Source of the DNA: Timema cristinae
Taxonomy: Eukaryota; Arthropoda; Insecta; Phasmatodea; Timematidae
Assembly: GCA_039000515.1 (NCBI GenBank)
Contig: JBCFYV010011164.1
Coordinates: 34,245,021-34,309,020 of the forward strand
Direction: 5' to 3'
DNA length: 64,000 nucleotides
Part shown: positions 45,881-56,736 of the stretch, piece after piece
Layout: each line of letters opens with the position of its first letter
How positions within the stretch are numbered: position 1 is the stretch's first letter
The notes under the pieces: model-generated
Told to the model about the DNA's origin: nothing
Databases searched by the model: none
The model's input: only the letters and a program-made list of their open reading frames with translations
Translations under genes and position numbers: made by a program

Positions 45881-46272
45881 ATTTCATGCGTGCCCACTGG
45901 CGTGAATCACAAGGCATATTAACGGCTTAATCTAAGGTGTAAGGATGAAGAGGCCAATGCAACTGCACTAATGGGGAGAGAGGATTAAAATACCCCATTG
46001 ATAAAACATATTTGGATAACCATATTGATATACAATATGTAGTTGTGTTGCTGTGTTTGTTCTAGGGGTGGTTCGTCATTGATTGCCAAGACTTAACCAG
46101 AGTGTACTAGTGTTTTCTCCTATTCACTATCATAACTTCCCCCTTATAGTCACTAAACATTCCCTCGTCCATTACATTATTTTGTATTATTCAGTTCTTT
46201 ATTGCCCTTTAACAACTCACGAACTGCCCCTGGTTTGTTAGATGATTAACGAACTAGTGTAGTTAGTAGCTG

Positions 46273-46811
46273 CAAGTAGCGTGTAGGACCACCTGTCACA
46301 CGCCCGAGGCTATCAATTAACCTACTTTCCACATCCGGTTGATTTATTATTATTCTCCCACCCACATACCCCTCCCTAAAGGCTATTTTCCGTGAGCTAG
46401 AGTGTGTATTGTGATGTATATTAACATAATTTCCACATCCGGTTGATTTACCGTTATTCCCCCACCCACATCCCCCTCTCCCTCGGATCCCCGGGGAGGG
46501 TGGAGGGCCACCACAGTATCCTAGGGCTCATGGGTTTAGCCCATTTAATTTTAATGTGCGCCCCATGCCCATTAGATTTTAATGGGTGTCCATTAGTTTT
46601 TAATGTGTGCCCCAAGGGTTTTGGGTAGGGGTAACGTGCAGTCTTGGGCACTCCTCCCGCGACATGTCGGCAATTCTAGGTAGTGTGGGGGTTCAAACCC
46701 GGGACATCGCCCACCCCTGGACCATAACTAAACAGCCAGTGTTTGGAGCTCGTCCCTAGAAATCCACATACTGAGAGCAGTGGAGTCTGATTACTAATTA
46801 GTGAAGAAACT
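46273..46811 (+). repeat. Left terminal inverted repeat
   Basis: Includes degenerate 20-bp units (CCATTAGATTTTAATGGGTG, CCATTAGTTTTTAATGTGTG at 46570-46615), GTTCAAACCCGGGACATCGC and GGAGCTCGTCCCTAGAAATC. An overlapping antisense frame in each arm is a shadow. Confidence 0.85.
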
Positions 46812-46833
46812 GATGGGTTGAGCCCATTTGTCT

Positions 46834-46955
46834 TTTATGTGTGTTCATTAGATTTTAATATGTGCCCATTGGTTTTCATGCGTGCCCGTTGGCTTTTATG
46901 TGTGCCCGTTGGCTTTTATGTGTGCCCGTTGTCTTTTATGTGTGCCCATTGGATG
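46834..46955 (+). repeat. 20-bp minisatellite inside the long-TIR element
   Basis: About six units of GCCCGTTGGCTTTTATGTGT (variants ATTGG, GTTGT, TTTTCATGCG). The same unit in older form lies in both terminal repeats, so it is intrinsic to the element. Confidence 0.8.
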
Positions 46956-47080
46956 GGACTGACGTGGAGGGAGCGTGCAGTATTGGGCACTCCTCCCACG
47001 ACGTGCCAGCCCGTGAGGAAAGGGGAGTATCATCTCTCTGCGATTGTCTAACATAAAGTGTAAGCTATTGGCAATGTCTC

Positions 47081-47215
47081 GCTGTGATTTTCCCCGACCC
47101 CCTTTCCACATCAGGGAGCACCAGGTAATTACTAGCTATCTAAATATGTTCAAATGGGGAAATATGGGCTATCACTGGCTCCGCTGTGATTTTCCCCGAC
47201 CTCTTTCCCCATCTG
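47081..47215. repeat. Direct duplication of GCTGTGATTTTCCCCGACC
   Basis: Two copies about 100 bp apart, each followed by a C/T-rich strip and CACAT or CCCAT. They lie upstream of the 47300 start codon and could be promoter or protein-binding repeats (inference). Confidence 0.55.
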
Positions 47216-47299
47216 GCGTCGATCGGGGGGGGGGGGAGGGAGGGGGGAATATGTAGGGGGGTCGCTTGTTTGACTTGTCGCTTGTTTGAGAGGATCAAG

Positions 47300-47590
47300 A
47301 TGGACAAGTTAAGGCAGCTGATAAATATTGTTGACGCCGTGCAGACAGTACAATTGTGTGATTTAATCACCGATCAAAAGTTCTCGGTGGATAAACTAAA
47401 AGCGGTCGATCAAAAGTTTGGTAGACACCTAATAACATATTTAGATGGCGAGCTATGTGTATTTTTACCCTGTCGTTTTGGTACTCTAACGGATGAAGAC
47501 GTGTGTGATCTTAATAAGGAAAAACTTATATCTACCTGCGCTGGAGTAAAACCCGGTACACCTACAATTGTGAACTTTGAACGCGTTTAA
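47300..47590 (+). CDS. 96-residue ORF inside the long-TIR element, unknown function
   Basis: The frame opens upstream at 47186, but the preceding residues are low-complexity (GGGGREGG, from the poly-G tract), so I choose the ATG at 47300 (MDKLRQLINIVDAV). It ends with TAA at 47588-47590. Features: an N-terminal amphipathic helix, then FSVDKLKAVDQKFGRHLITY, LDGELCVFLPCRFGTLTDED, and a C-terminal strand TPTIVNFERV. The order (K-[FY]-G, beta strands, VFLP-x-R, LTDED) reminds me of small proteins of unknown function scattered in invertebrate genomes, sometimes beside mobile elements. An OB-like nucleic-acid-binding fold is conceivable but unproven. No stops or frameshifts, unlike every other TE gene here. 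No signal peptide or membrane segment. Host-gene, capture and TE-gene origins all remain open. Confidence 0.55.
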   Translation: MDKLRQLINIVDAVQTVQLCDLITDQKFSVDKLKAVDQKFGRHLITYLDGELCVFLPCRFGTLTDEDVCDLNKEKLISTCAGVKPGTPTIVNFERV

Positions 47591-47593
47591 GAG

Positions 47594-47770
47594 ATGGTCA
47601 GCAGCATCAATAAGGCGTCACTCTCGTATTTGGCTCGCCTGTTGATAAAGAGTAGAGCGTGGGTTGAACCACAGCCGTGTGCACCGAGGGTGATTTTTTA
47701 CACGCAATTGCGTGTGCATTTCCTCACCCCTATCATACTAGCGTATAACCCAAGACGCATTGCTATGTAT
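47594..47770 (+). mobile_element. SINE-A2 remnant just downstream of the ORF
   Basis: ATAAGGCGTCACTCTCGTAT, GTGGGTTGAACCACAGCC, GTGCACCGAGGGTGATTTTT and AGCGTATAACCCAAGACGC follow the A2 order. It starts four bases after the stop codon. The 82-codon frame here is not a gene. Confidence 0.6.
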
Positions 47771-48266
47771 GGCCCTCAAGACATCAACATTGATCATCTG
47801 CATATCACATTAGTCCTTTACCGGTGGTCAATATCTCACTGACTTAACGTATACATATATTTAATTTGTCTGGTAACAAGAACATATACAGACTTATATT
47901 TTTACCATTCAACATTGCCGTAAGAAGAACAGTTTAAAATACAAACTTTCTGCTCCGTATCTATCAGATCATAGACTTGCCGTATGAATATATTTAAGTT
48001 TGGTAGGAAGAACAGTTTAGAATCGGTAGGAGGAACAGTTTATAATGTTCACACATGACTCTTGAAGTAATTGTGCTTTTCGGTTAAAACCTTACTATAG
48101 GATTCTTTTACCATAGATGAGAATCAAATCGTTAATGATAGTGTGAGAGGCAATTAGCGCAGCACTCTTGGCCTAATAATTAGTAAACTGCACGGTATTT
48201 TCCTGATTGAACATGTAATAATGCCCTGGGGCCTCGGGAAATTAACCGCAAATGCTCATTTTCGAT

Positions 48267-48797
48267 AGTTTCTTCACTAATTAGTAATCAAGCTCCGATG
48301 CTCTCAGTATGTGGATTTCTAGGGACGAGCTCCAAACACTGGCTGTTTAATTATGGTCCAGGGGTGGGCGATGTCCCGGGTTTGAACCCCCACACTACCT
48401 AGAATTGCCGACATGTTGCGGGAGGAGTGCCCAAGACTGCACGTTACCCCTACCCAAAACCCTTGGGGCACACATTAAAAACTAATGGACACCCATTAAA
48501 ATCTAATGGGCATGGGGCGCACATTAAAATCGAATGGGCTAAACCCATGAGCCCTAGGATACTGTGGTGGCCCTCCACCCCCTCCGGGGGAGAGGGGGGT
48601 GTGAGTGGGGGAATAACGGTAAATCAACCGGATGTGGAAAGTATATTAATTGACATCACAATACAAACTCTCGCTCACGGAAAATAAGCTTGGGGGAGGG
48701 GGATGAGAGTGGGGGAATAACGGTAAATCAACCGGATGTGGAAAGTAGGTTAATTGATAGCCTCGGGGGTGTGACAGGTAGTCCTACACGCTACTGC
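48267..48797 (-). repeat. Right terminal inverted repeat
   Basis: Reverse complement of 46273-46811 with scattered substitutions and small indels (for example the GGGGGAGAGGGGGG region near 48585). Confidence 0.85.
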
Positions 48798-48799
48798 TG

Positions 48800-49580
48800 C
48801 ATTTTTGATATTTTCCTTCTATAATTAATGAATTGTCTTTATAATTTTAAGTGGTTAATAATACCTTAAATAATTCCAAAGTTTCTTTAGTTTTTATAAT
48901 ATCTCACTATCATTTTATTTGGGAAATATTGTTGAATAACATTCTGCAACGAAAATGTCCAAGTGCCTTGAATACTTGTTTTAGAAACAATCTTCTTTAT
49001 AGAAAACGTTTTAAATTAAAATTAAAAATATTTCAATTTGTTACCACTCGCAGAAGTGGATTCAAGTTTTAATTAGCTGACGTTAATTATAATTTCCCCT
49101 CGCGCTTTATAGATGTTGGGAAGTTAAAGTGTTATTTATTTGTATCCATATTTAGATGGCAATCTCTAAAGTGGGTGCATGAATAAACCCAACAATGGTT
49201 TGTATGACGTCATCAACCGCCCTTATTTAGTCTGGTTTGCATTCTTAATTTATGAAGAGAAGGCAACCATTCTAAGTTCTAATATGTAAACCATTTTTAG
49301 GTGCACCACAGACGCCGCTTCCACAAAAAAGAAACATCCAAACCGTTATTTTCATAAGTTCATACTTTAATAATGTAAAAACGCTTAAAAGAGAAAAAAA
49401 AAGGTTTATTGTGAAAGTTTTGACTGCCAGAGTGACAAGCAGTTCTTACAAATTATATGGTTTGGCTGATGGATTTTACTAGCCGTCATTTTCACCACTA
49501 CTACTCAGGGTAGTCTATATCTTAAACACACACAAAAAGTAAACATTTCACTCAGGTAAACTTAATAGGGATTAAAGGAG
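48800..49580. other. No gene seen
   Basis: AT-rich. The 73-codon frame at 48851-49072 is K/L/N-rich without a known domain. Confidence 0.4.
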
Positions 49581-49584
49581 ACAA

Positions 49585-49873
49585 GGTGTTTCGTACTTAT
49601 ATACTATGCTTGGAGTCAGGGGTTCAATCCTCTGTCCTGGGACAGATTTATCTGATTGTTAAACCCTTCCTTCACCTCTGACAAGATGTGTATTAATCAC
49701 AACTTGTGTATGTGTGGAGTGTCAGGCCTACACAGTGGTTCGGATCCCACGTTAAACTGCAGGTCCTCCATTTCAGCTCACAATAACCCTACCATTACAC
49801 ATTAGCGTAAGTGCGTATAACCCGAACGGGTAGTAAGACGTGGTGATGATGATGATAATAATAATAATAATAA
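49585..49873 (+). mobile_element. SINE-C, diverged 5' end
   Basis: The head is decayed (ACAAGGTGTTTCGTACTTAT). B box GGTTCAATCCT, body TAAACCCTTCCTTCACCTCT, tail CCCGAACGGGTAGTAAGACG and (GAT/AAT)n. Confidence 0.8.
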
Positions 49874-49879
49874 TACTTA

Positions 49880-50895
49880 TATAATTTAAAATGGCTTAAG
49901 TGTGTGTTTATAAAAATGTAAAGTACAGCATATCTTACAATGTTCCACATTACTAGTGCTTAATTTTGCGCTGTTGAGCACGATATTACTAAAGAAGACG
50001 ACATAACACAAATTTTAAAACTCAAAGCTCAAGGAGAGCAAATTTTTTTGCAATGAAATTAGGCAGGGAGTGGCTTTGAGTTATCCATATTAATAAAGTG
50101 ATTTGACGTTCCGGGACTCAAGTATAGCCGTTCCTCTAGGGCTTTAAACGGTCATCTCTTGCAACTCTTATTGAAATTCACTTCACATTTCTATTTGTAT
50201 GCTTCTTTATGTTATTTCACACCTTTTTATGAGACACTAGTTAATATTTTGTAAACTAAATATTTACCCACGTAAACAAGCCCTCTCTCATTTTAGCCAC
50301 ATATTCTGTCTGTTTTGGCTGATTTATGACAGAATTTAGCGCCATATAATATTTGTAAATCATGTTTGCTGTAAGCCATAAGTTTGTCGCCGTTCTTCCT
50401 AGCCAATTAAGATAAGGAGCTATTCATATACTTACCAATATTCCAGTTTCAATATTTGGTTATTATTTGGTTGACACTTTACAGGATGCATGATTTTATC
50501 ACGTATCAAGGCCAAGGGTGACCTTATTACGTTCAGTTCATACATCCAATTAGCATGTCTACAGTTTACACTTTGACCAGCACCCTTCTGACTCGTGTTT
50601 TATTATTATTAAATATATGTAACGTGAACTTTTGAAATTAAATAATTATATCAGCACACGACTTATAAAACAATCTTAACTGCAAAACAACACACTGCAG
50701 TCAATGTATCCATCTTTGTGAAAGGTGAGACTCGAATGATAATTTTATCTGGCATTTTGAGAATCGAGCCTGGTACCCTTAGCTCATAAGAAGACCCCGT
50801 TACCAACAATACTACCATATTAATCATCCCTCCAGCTAGCTCTCGAAGTTTATAGAACCTATTCTGTTCCAACATCCTTTAACCTCTTTGACCAT
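49880..50895. other. No gene seen; one decayed tRNA-like strip
   Basis: 50705-50820 has antisense B-box-like text (GGTGAGACTCGAATG, GAATCGAGCCTGGTACCC), possibly an old SINE pair. The rest is featureless. Confidence 0.35.
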
Positions 50896-50899
50896 CGTA

Positions 50900-51509
50900 T
50901 CAGATCGGCTCAGTTTGCTGACGATACTGCCTTATGAGCCTCCAGTCCTTTCCACAAAGCACCTCCTGTGACATAGGCTTACTCACTGACATGATGAAGA
51001 GAGCGGAAATCATTATTAATTCTGGCAAGAGCCAGATAATTCTCCTGAAACTGCGCTACAGAATAATCCACATTATCTCCTGTGTTGTCGTGATAAAGAA
51101 CACTGGTTGACAACAGGACCACTGTATGCTACCTGCGAGTAACCATAGACGATGCCATAGAGTTCGTGCAGCACTACCTATGATATTATAGAAAAAAAAA
51201 TCCTCGTGATTTCAATAAGACACATAGTTAGGGATGCTCACCAAGTACACTCATGATAATGCATTGATCCTTTGTCAGACCATTTCTACACTATGCCTGC
51301 GTAGCCATGTTAACAGTGAATCCTTTGCCCGGCATGCTGTCCTAAGACTATTTAACCCACCCTTTGCGCGCAATACTAAGATGTATGAGACTACTAACCC
51401 CACCAGACTACAGAAACAGATCTCCAACACCAACTCTAGTTTAATGGAAATGGTGGTAAACAGAGAAAGGCCCAGCACTAAACATCATACGATCTCCCCA
51501 AATGGATCC
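50900..51509 (+). pseudogene. Non-LTR retrotransposon reverse transcriptase remnant
   Basis: Frameshifted C-terminal half of a LINE reverse transcriptase. In order: SAQFADDTAL (the F/YADD catalytic box, about 50922-50951), IINSGKSQIILLKLR, YLRVTIDDAIEFVQHYL and SFVRPFLHYACVAM, the usual order after the ADD box in Jockey/CR1/RTE-like enzymes. A 109-codon frame (51234-51563) covers the last part with KMYETTNPTRLQKQI. Several frameshifts and stops make it dead. It is cut at 51510 by a MITE. Clade not assignable by eye. Confidence 0.7.
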
Positions 51510-51995
51510 GGACAACTGGGTGCTGGACAACTGGATGACGGAACAATTGGGCGCCAAAAGTAACCCCACTTTTTTTCTATTAAAAAATCACTTTTTTCTA
51601 GTATAATGCAATGCACTTTTTTTCTTTTTAATTAAAAAGTGATGAGTAAAAGCAAAAAATGCACTCTTTTATTATGCGCAACATCATATTTAATTTAAAT
51701 GTTCTTTTTTCTTGTAATAATGCATTGCATTAGTTAGGTTAGGTTAACTTTATAAATATTAATTAATTACGTTTTCTCTACTAAGGTTTTTCTAAACAAC
51801 TCCAAAAATGAATATTTAATCACTTTTTAATTTTAATTGAAGAATATATGAAAAAATAGTGTATTTTTTATATTCTAAATAAAGTGCATTTCATTAAACT
51901 AGGAAAAAAAGTTCATCAAACAAATGTGGGTTTTTTAAGCGCCCAGTTCGCGCGCGCCTGGTTGATGGTGCCCAGATGGCAGCGCCCAGTTGTCC
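51510..51995. mobile_element. 486-bp MITE with GGACAACTGGG ends
   Basis: Starts GGACAACTGGGTGCTGGACA and ends GGCAGCGCCCAGTTGTCC. The inner copies TTGGGCGCC (left) and GCGCCCAGTT (right) are also inverted. The interior is very AT-rich with inverted strips (TAATGCAATGCA, TAATGCATTGCA). No coding frame. Inserted in or beside the LINE remnant. Confidence 0.75.
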
Positions 51996-52600
51996 TAGAC
52001 CGCTCCCCTGATTCCGGGGTTACATAGACTGACCAGACCGAGCAAATAAACCTCCCTCTAGCTTTAGAATATACCAACGCATAGCCCAAAAGCCAATTGA
52101 TGACATCACCCTTTTGCACTTTACTACCAGCTAGTACCAGATCCTAACTAAACCAGTACGAGTGGCTCTCACAGTCATTCACCCAACTCATCTCATTGCT
52201 GAGTGAAAATGGTAACCAATTCACTCTTTATTACCCAAAAAACAGCAAGTCAATCACCATCTCATAGATCATTCAAATATTATATTTTAAACCCAAATAA
52301 TCGTTATCCCTAAGACCTGAAGGGCCAGGACTGCTATCACAATAACCATCGTCCACCTTCAACGAAATTAAACCCCGGTTAAAAAATAGATTTCCTTTCT
52401 CATCACTTTAACCCTTCTACAAACGATCAGTACAAGTTTTCAAACTCAAGTTCGAAATTTAGCAACACCAGATTACAGGATCCTTCAACAACATGAATAT
52501 GTGATGATGTATATACATCCGGTTGTAGGGGATGAAATAATCCTTAGCCATATTCATTCGCCGCCTTCAGAGAGTTATTATTATTATTATTGAGAAAGAT
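51996..52600 (+). other. Possible LINE 3' region, ending in (TTA)n
   Basis: Follows the reverse transcriptase remnant. C-rich, stop-filled text is followed by GAGAGTTATTATTATTATTA at 52571-52590. It may be the LINE 3' UTR and simple-repeat tail (inference). Confidence 0.3.
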
Positions 52601-52849
52601 CCACTCTAAAGAAATATAATGGAATTTACATACACCTGAATAAAGAATTGTTTCGTCGTGTGTCTGCCCCTTAATTCAGAGTCTAGTAAGCTCTAGTCTA
52701 CTACAGTACCTATGAATTTTCATTTAGTTACTATATATATGAGAGAGACAGAGATATAGAGATAGTTAGCTTCTTCATGGAAAATTTTTCTGTTCTCGAC
52801 AGTAAATCCTAAAGCAGAGTGAATATTGACCTATTGTTCGGTCTCCCTT

Positions 52850-53165
52850 GTTACGACACTTAACAGGCGCACAGGATTTATAGGAAGTAGCAAATTTGTT
52901 GTTCTTTGGACGAAACTGTTTACATTGAAGCGTAAACAATCCGCAGCTTGAATTAACGAGGATGTCTTTGGCGTTTCTTTTAGTAGCGACACCGGAGTGG
53001 TTTGAAGTGGTTCGTTAGTGAGGGATTCTCGCGTATGGTTCACTCCAACGAATCCCCAAAGATTTAATAATACTTTTGTCAATGAAATATATATAACATA
53101 GTAAGAATGTAATTTATTCGTGTACGCGTGCACCAATCCGTCTCTCAACCTTTGTTTTGTCAATT
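52850..53165 (-). other. Unassigned G+C-richer stretch, LTR-like at one end
   Basis: On the - strand: a TATATATATTTC patch, an A/C-rich middle, then TATAAATCC and TTAAGTGTCGTAACA, which looks like an LTR 3' end. The start is not identifiable. An 110-codon - strand frame (52831-53163) covers it but shows no domain. Confidence 0.25.
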
Positions 53166-53542
53166 AAAACTGAATATTTTGTTTTATTTTATTTTGTCTA
53201 CTTCTTAAAAAGTTGGAATCAATAATTATGTTTAATTTTGATTTAATGTTCTTTCCGCAATCATATATATTGTTTTAAAATTTATTCTAATTGTCCATAT
53301 TTTCCCGCTCTAAAAGATACATACAATTAGTCCAATGTTTCCTTTGTTTTAATATCCCTAGACTCTTATTAAGTTTAATGAAACACAGCTAATTTGTCCT
53401 TTTCTTAGATCAATCTAAATCAAATTATTTTCCAGTGTATATTATTTCAAGGTATTCATGATAATCACTTGTTTACTTTTAAAACTAATACTATTGAATT
53501 TAAAGTTTAAATTTTGTGCGGAAAAGTTTTATTAACTTATAG

Positions 53543-53703
53543 ACAAGGACTTGTATACTGTTTTGAAGCGTTTGTTCGCCATAAAAGGATTTTGGTACCA
53601 GCTAATTATGTGGCTCGATCATCAGTCTATTCTTGTCACCGCCACAGCTCAGTTCCCAGAGATTCTCAAATCGAAAAGGAGGCTCTCACTTCGATTTCCA
53701 AAG
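53543..53703 (+). CDS. Candidate internal exon, unknown protein
   Basis: 161 bp between an acceptor (TTATTAACTTATAG/AC) and a good donor (CCAAAG/GTAGGA). One frame reads KDLYTVLKRLFAIKGFWYQL and continues to SKRRLSLRFPK, ending exactly on a codon at the donor. A second frame is also open (QGLVYCFEAF...), which weakens the case. G+C content is higher than the surroundings and no repeat family overlaps. No homologue recognised; flanking exons not found. Confidence 0.28.
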
Positions 53704-53844
53704 GTAGGAGGTATTCCTCCCCATGGATTCCAGGCATATTTTAGGATCCATATGAAAATGTTTTGGAACTTATCAAATAGTTCTCGTATCTTATGATAGC
53801 TTTTCGGACTCCAGGGAATTTTAACTGTGTTACAGAGGATCCGC

Positions 53845-54035
53845 CATGTCGGTGGGCACGCCGACTAAATGTGAGGCTTATTTGGTCTGGTATTCCGGTA
53901 AAGGGAAGGTCGGCAGTCAAATCCAGGCCAGGCATATTAAGTTTCCCTCCACACATACGAGTGTATATTTCTTCTAAATTATGCCTTATTCATTCCTACT
54001 CTACAAGTGTACTGAAATGCGGATAGCCAGAATAC
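53845..54035 (+). mobile_element. SINE-B copy
   Basis: TCGGTGGGCACGCCGACTAA, TTTGGTCTGGTATTCCGG, AAGGTCGGCAGTCAAATCC, ATATTTCTTCTAAATTATGC and GCGGATAGCCAGAATACG. Followed by repeat G. The overlapping 71- and 77-codon frames are SINE shadows. Confidence 0.65.
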
Positions 54036-54180
54036 GTAAAATCTGATTTCAGTAGGAAAGAACCGTGGAAAATTTCTGGAAAAGTTAATAGATTTCAAAA
54101 TGTATCCCTACGCCAAAGCATATGATTTGAAAGACCATATGTTTAGCAGCTGTCACTTTTGACAAGTAAAGTTAGGAAAA
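54036..54180 (+). repeat. Dispersed repeat G, copy
   Basis: CTGATTTCAGTAGGAAAGAA, ATATGATTTGAAAGACC and GCTGTCACTTTTGACAAGTA. Confidence 0.5.
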
Positions 54181-54398
54181 CAAAACAAAAATTATAATAA
54201 TAAAAGTAAATGACAATTTAAATTTTTTAATTAAAAATAAAATATTTAAAAAAATACAATTTGTTCATATGTGTATTATATTAAACATTGAAAGGAGGAT
54301 TAAAGGGCAAGGCCTACACACTTACCAGGAAACTGTAGGTCTCAAAGTTCACAACTAAAACATACTACAACACATAAGTTTATAGCTTATAGTTAGTA

Positions 54399-54672
54399 TA
54401 TATTATTAGCACCGCGTCTTACTACCCGTTCGGGTTATACGCACTTACGCTAATGTGTAATGGTAGGGTGATTGTGAGATGAAATGAAGGACCTACAGTT
54501 TAACGTGGAATCCGAACCACGGTGGAGACCTGGCATTCCTCACATTCACTAGATGTCTTGTCAGAGGTGAAGGAAGGGTTTGGTAATCAGATAAATCTTT
54601 GCCGAGACCGAGGATTGAACCCCGGCCGCCAGCATAGAAGTCTGACACCTTACCCCTAGACCACCAGGTCAC
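54399..54672 (-). mobile_element. SINE-C, full length, antisense, with target-site duplication
   Basis: The - strand reads GGTGACCTGGTGGTCTAGGG to the shared tail (+ strand CACCGCGTCTTACTACCCGT). CTTATAGTTAGTA at 54386-54398 recurs at 54673-54685. Confidence 0.92.
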
Positions 54673-54689
54673 CTTATAGTTAGTAGCTT

Positions 54690-55045
54690 TTAGCACTATT
54701 GTAGCTCATGTTGCCACAATGGTGTAAATGAAAATATTACATTTGTATTACATTATAAGTCCGTATCATTATTAATATAAAGACAAATTATTAAGTAATC
54801 CATAAGGAGGTAGTATTAAAAGTTTTATTATAATTTTGTTGATGTAATATACATATAATAAATCAATCTAAAAAAAACATATTTCTATAATGTCAAAAGT
54901 CAGTAACTTCTGATCATTGTTGGTGAATTCTACTGTTCTTCCTATGAAAATGGGACTTTAGTAAGACACTTTTGAAGGATAACCCTATGGTAGGGAAATC
55001 TTTACCAACTAGTTTTTTTTTACTCGTTTACAAATTGCTTGGACA
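54690..55045. other. AT-rich, no gene seen
   Basis: Nothing recognised. Confidence 0.4.
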
Positions 55046-55049
55046 TGTT

Positions 55050-56330
55050 TGAATATCTAGTTAGTTTATAGGTTTTTATTTGAGTCGTATACTTAACGTG
55101 CACTTCCAAAATTCAATTTTCTGCAACATCAAAGATTCGTTTTTTCTATTAGCTAGTGACATTTTGAGCCTCCATTCACTTGGCAACAATGTTAAATTTT
55201 CAGTTTTTCCAATTATCTAGGCTTTTCCTACTGGCCTGAAAATATTTAAATTCTACTCCAGACTGGGAAGTGTTTTTTTATGTTAGTTTTTGAAATTCTT
55301 ATGTTTCCTATTTCTTAGACCATGATGTTTTCAAATTTTAAAACTTTCATACCATTGAGTTAACTGGGACAGTCCCTGTCAAATTTTAATTTTATACAAT
55401 ACCAAAAAGTGTTTGATTTATATATGATTTGGGAATTTCAATTAACTCGTTCACTGACCTTGTTTTGAAATTTAAAATTTACAGACTTATGGTTATTTGA
55501 TGCTGTTCCTCAATATTTATGAAAATAATTCAATTTTCTACTGAACGGGAAATATTTCTTTTTATTAGCCGTGAAAATTTGGGATAATCCCTCCCCCAAA
55601 CCTCTACTTTTGAGACTTTCATTTTGAAATTGAAATTTTTCAGCTTTGGTGTTGCCTTTGTAAACCTGCCTAACAAATTTCACTATTTTACCACAAAGCG
55701 AAGTTTTAAAACTATTTTAGAATTTAACCCTCCACCCTTTCCCCATTTAATCACTCTCTGATATTTAAGACATATTTTGTCATTTAGAGGGATACATCCA
55801 AATTTGTTGTAAAATTTAATTTTCTATCTTACCTAAAAGTGTTTTTTTTACATCTCTCCTCCTTCCCTGGAGACCTAATTTAAATTGTTAAAATTGTATG
55901 TTTATTTAAAGTGAAACCTCTACCTGCCTGATGAATTTAACTTTTCTACCACACAGCGAAGTTGTTTCTTTTTATTTTTGGCAATGCTAAACCCCCTCCC
56001 CCAAATTCACCTAACACAAACTAATACATTTCAAATTTGACAAAATCTTTTTGCTATCTGGAGTGGACATTATACCCGTGTGTCAAATTTCAATCTTATA
56101 CTTCACATAAAAGGATTTTTATATTTATGAAACCTCCCATTTACCGAAGCCCCATTATAAAACTTCCTATTTTTACACGTTTCTTTTTACAAGGAGGTAT
56201 CTGCCTGTCATATGTCATGTTTCAAGAACGTTTAGAAGAAATATTTACACAGTTCATTTGGACAGTCAGACACGCATTGCCTTTTATATACAATCATTAT
56301 TAAAACCCTATCTATCATATTTTTTTTCAA
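55050..56330. repeat. Long degenerate repeat region
   Basis: Recurring pieces such as TTTCAATTTTCTACC, CACAGCGAAGTTGTTT and CCCCCTCCCCCAAA at irregular intervals of roughly 150-200 bp indicate an ancient tandem array. The 88-codon frame 56037-56303 lies in it and is not supported. Confidence 0.45.
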
Positions 56331-56736
56331 ATGAAAGACATTTTGTTTTACTTTTGTTTGAAAGACAGCTCTGTTCAATTTGTTAATGTAAGATTACTTT
56401 CCATATCATCTCCACATGCGCACATAGTTAAAAATGGGTGAAAACTAGAATCTAAGCTACTACTAAATTACCCATAAATTTCCATGATTATTACTAGTTG
56501 ACTTGTACTGAATTATGTACTAAAACATTGCTCGTGTGTTGGCCCTACGGGACATTAGACTATGCAACCACAATCCTACTACCCCAATACTGTCATGTTA
56601 TTTTAGTACCAAGTCGCTTGATTATGCAATTAGTTTTTTTTAATACCTTAAATAAAATTAAAAAATTCCGTAGATAAGTTTTTTTTAATCCATCCAAAGT
56701 TGTCTTCTCTTTTTTGAAAGTGAAGTGCTTTTCCAG

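Larger units (their letters stand above)
46273..48797. mobile_element. 2.5-kb element with ~535-bp terminal inverted repeats, unknown superfamily
   Basis: Arms 46273-46811 and 48267-48797. Outermost shared text AGTAGCGTGTAGGAC, then CTGTCACAC, CCGAGGCTATCAATTAACCT and ACATCCGGTTGATTTA. Within each arm the ACATCCGGTTGATTTA-CCCCCAC segment occurs twice about 104 bp apart. The interior (46812-48266) has a 20-bp minisatellite, a duplicated GCTGTGATTTTCCCCGACC strip, a poly-G tract and a 96-codon ORF. No transposase motif was found. No target-site duplication is evident. It could be a non-autonomous DNA transposon that picked up a gene, or an autonomous one of an unfamiliar type. Confidence 0.8.

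Noticed and set aside
46443..46651. Paired sense/antisense ORFs in the long terminal repeat, also at 48427-48687
   Set aside because: Same frames appear in both inverted arms and translate 20-bp repeat units; low complexity.
51234..51563. 109-codon ORF as an independent gene
   Set aside because: It covers the decayed LINE reverse transcriptase tail and runs into the MITE end.
52831..53163. 110-codon - strand ORF as a gene
   Set aside because: No domain, no splice or start support; overlaps a possible LTR fragment.
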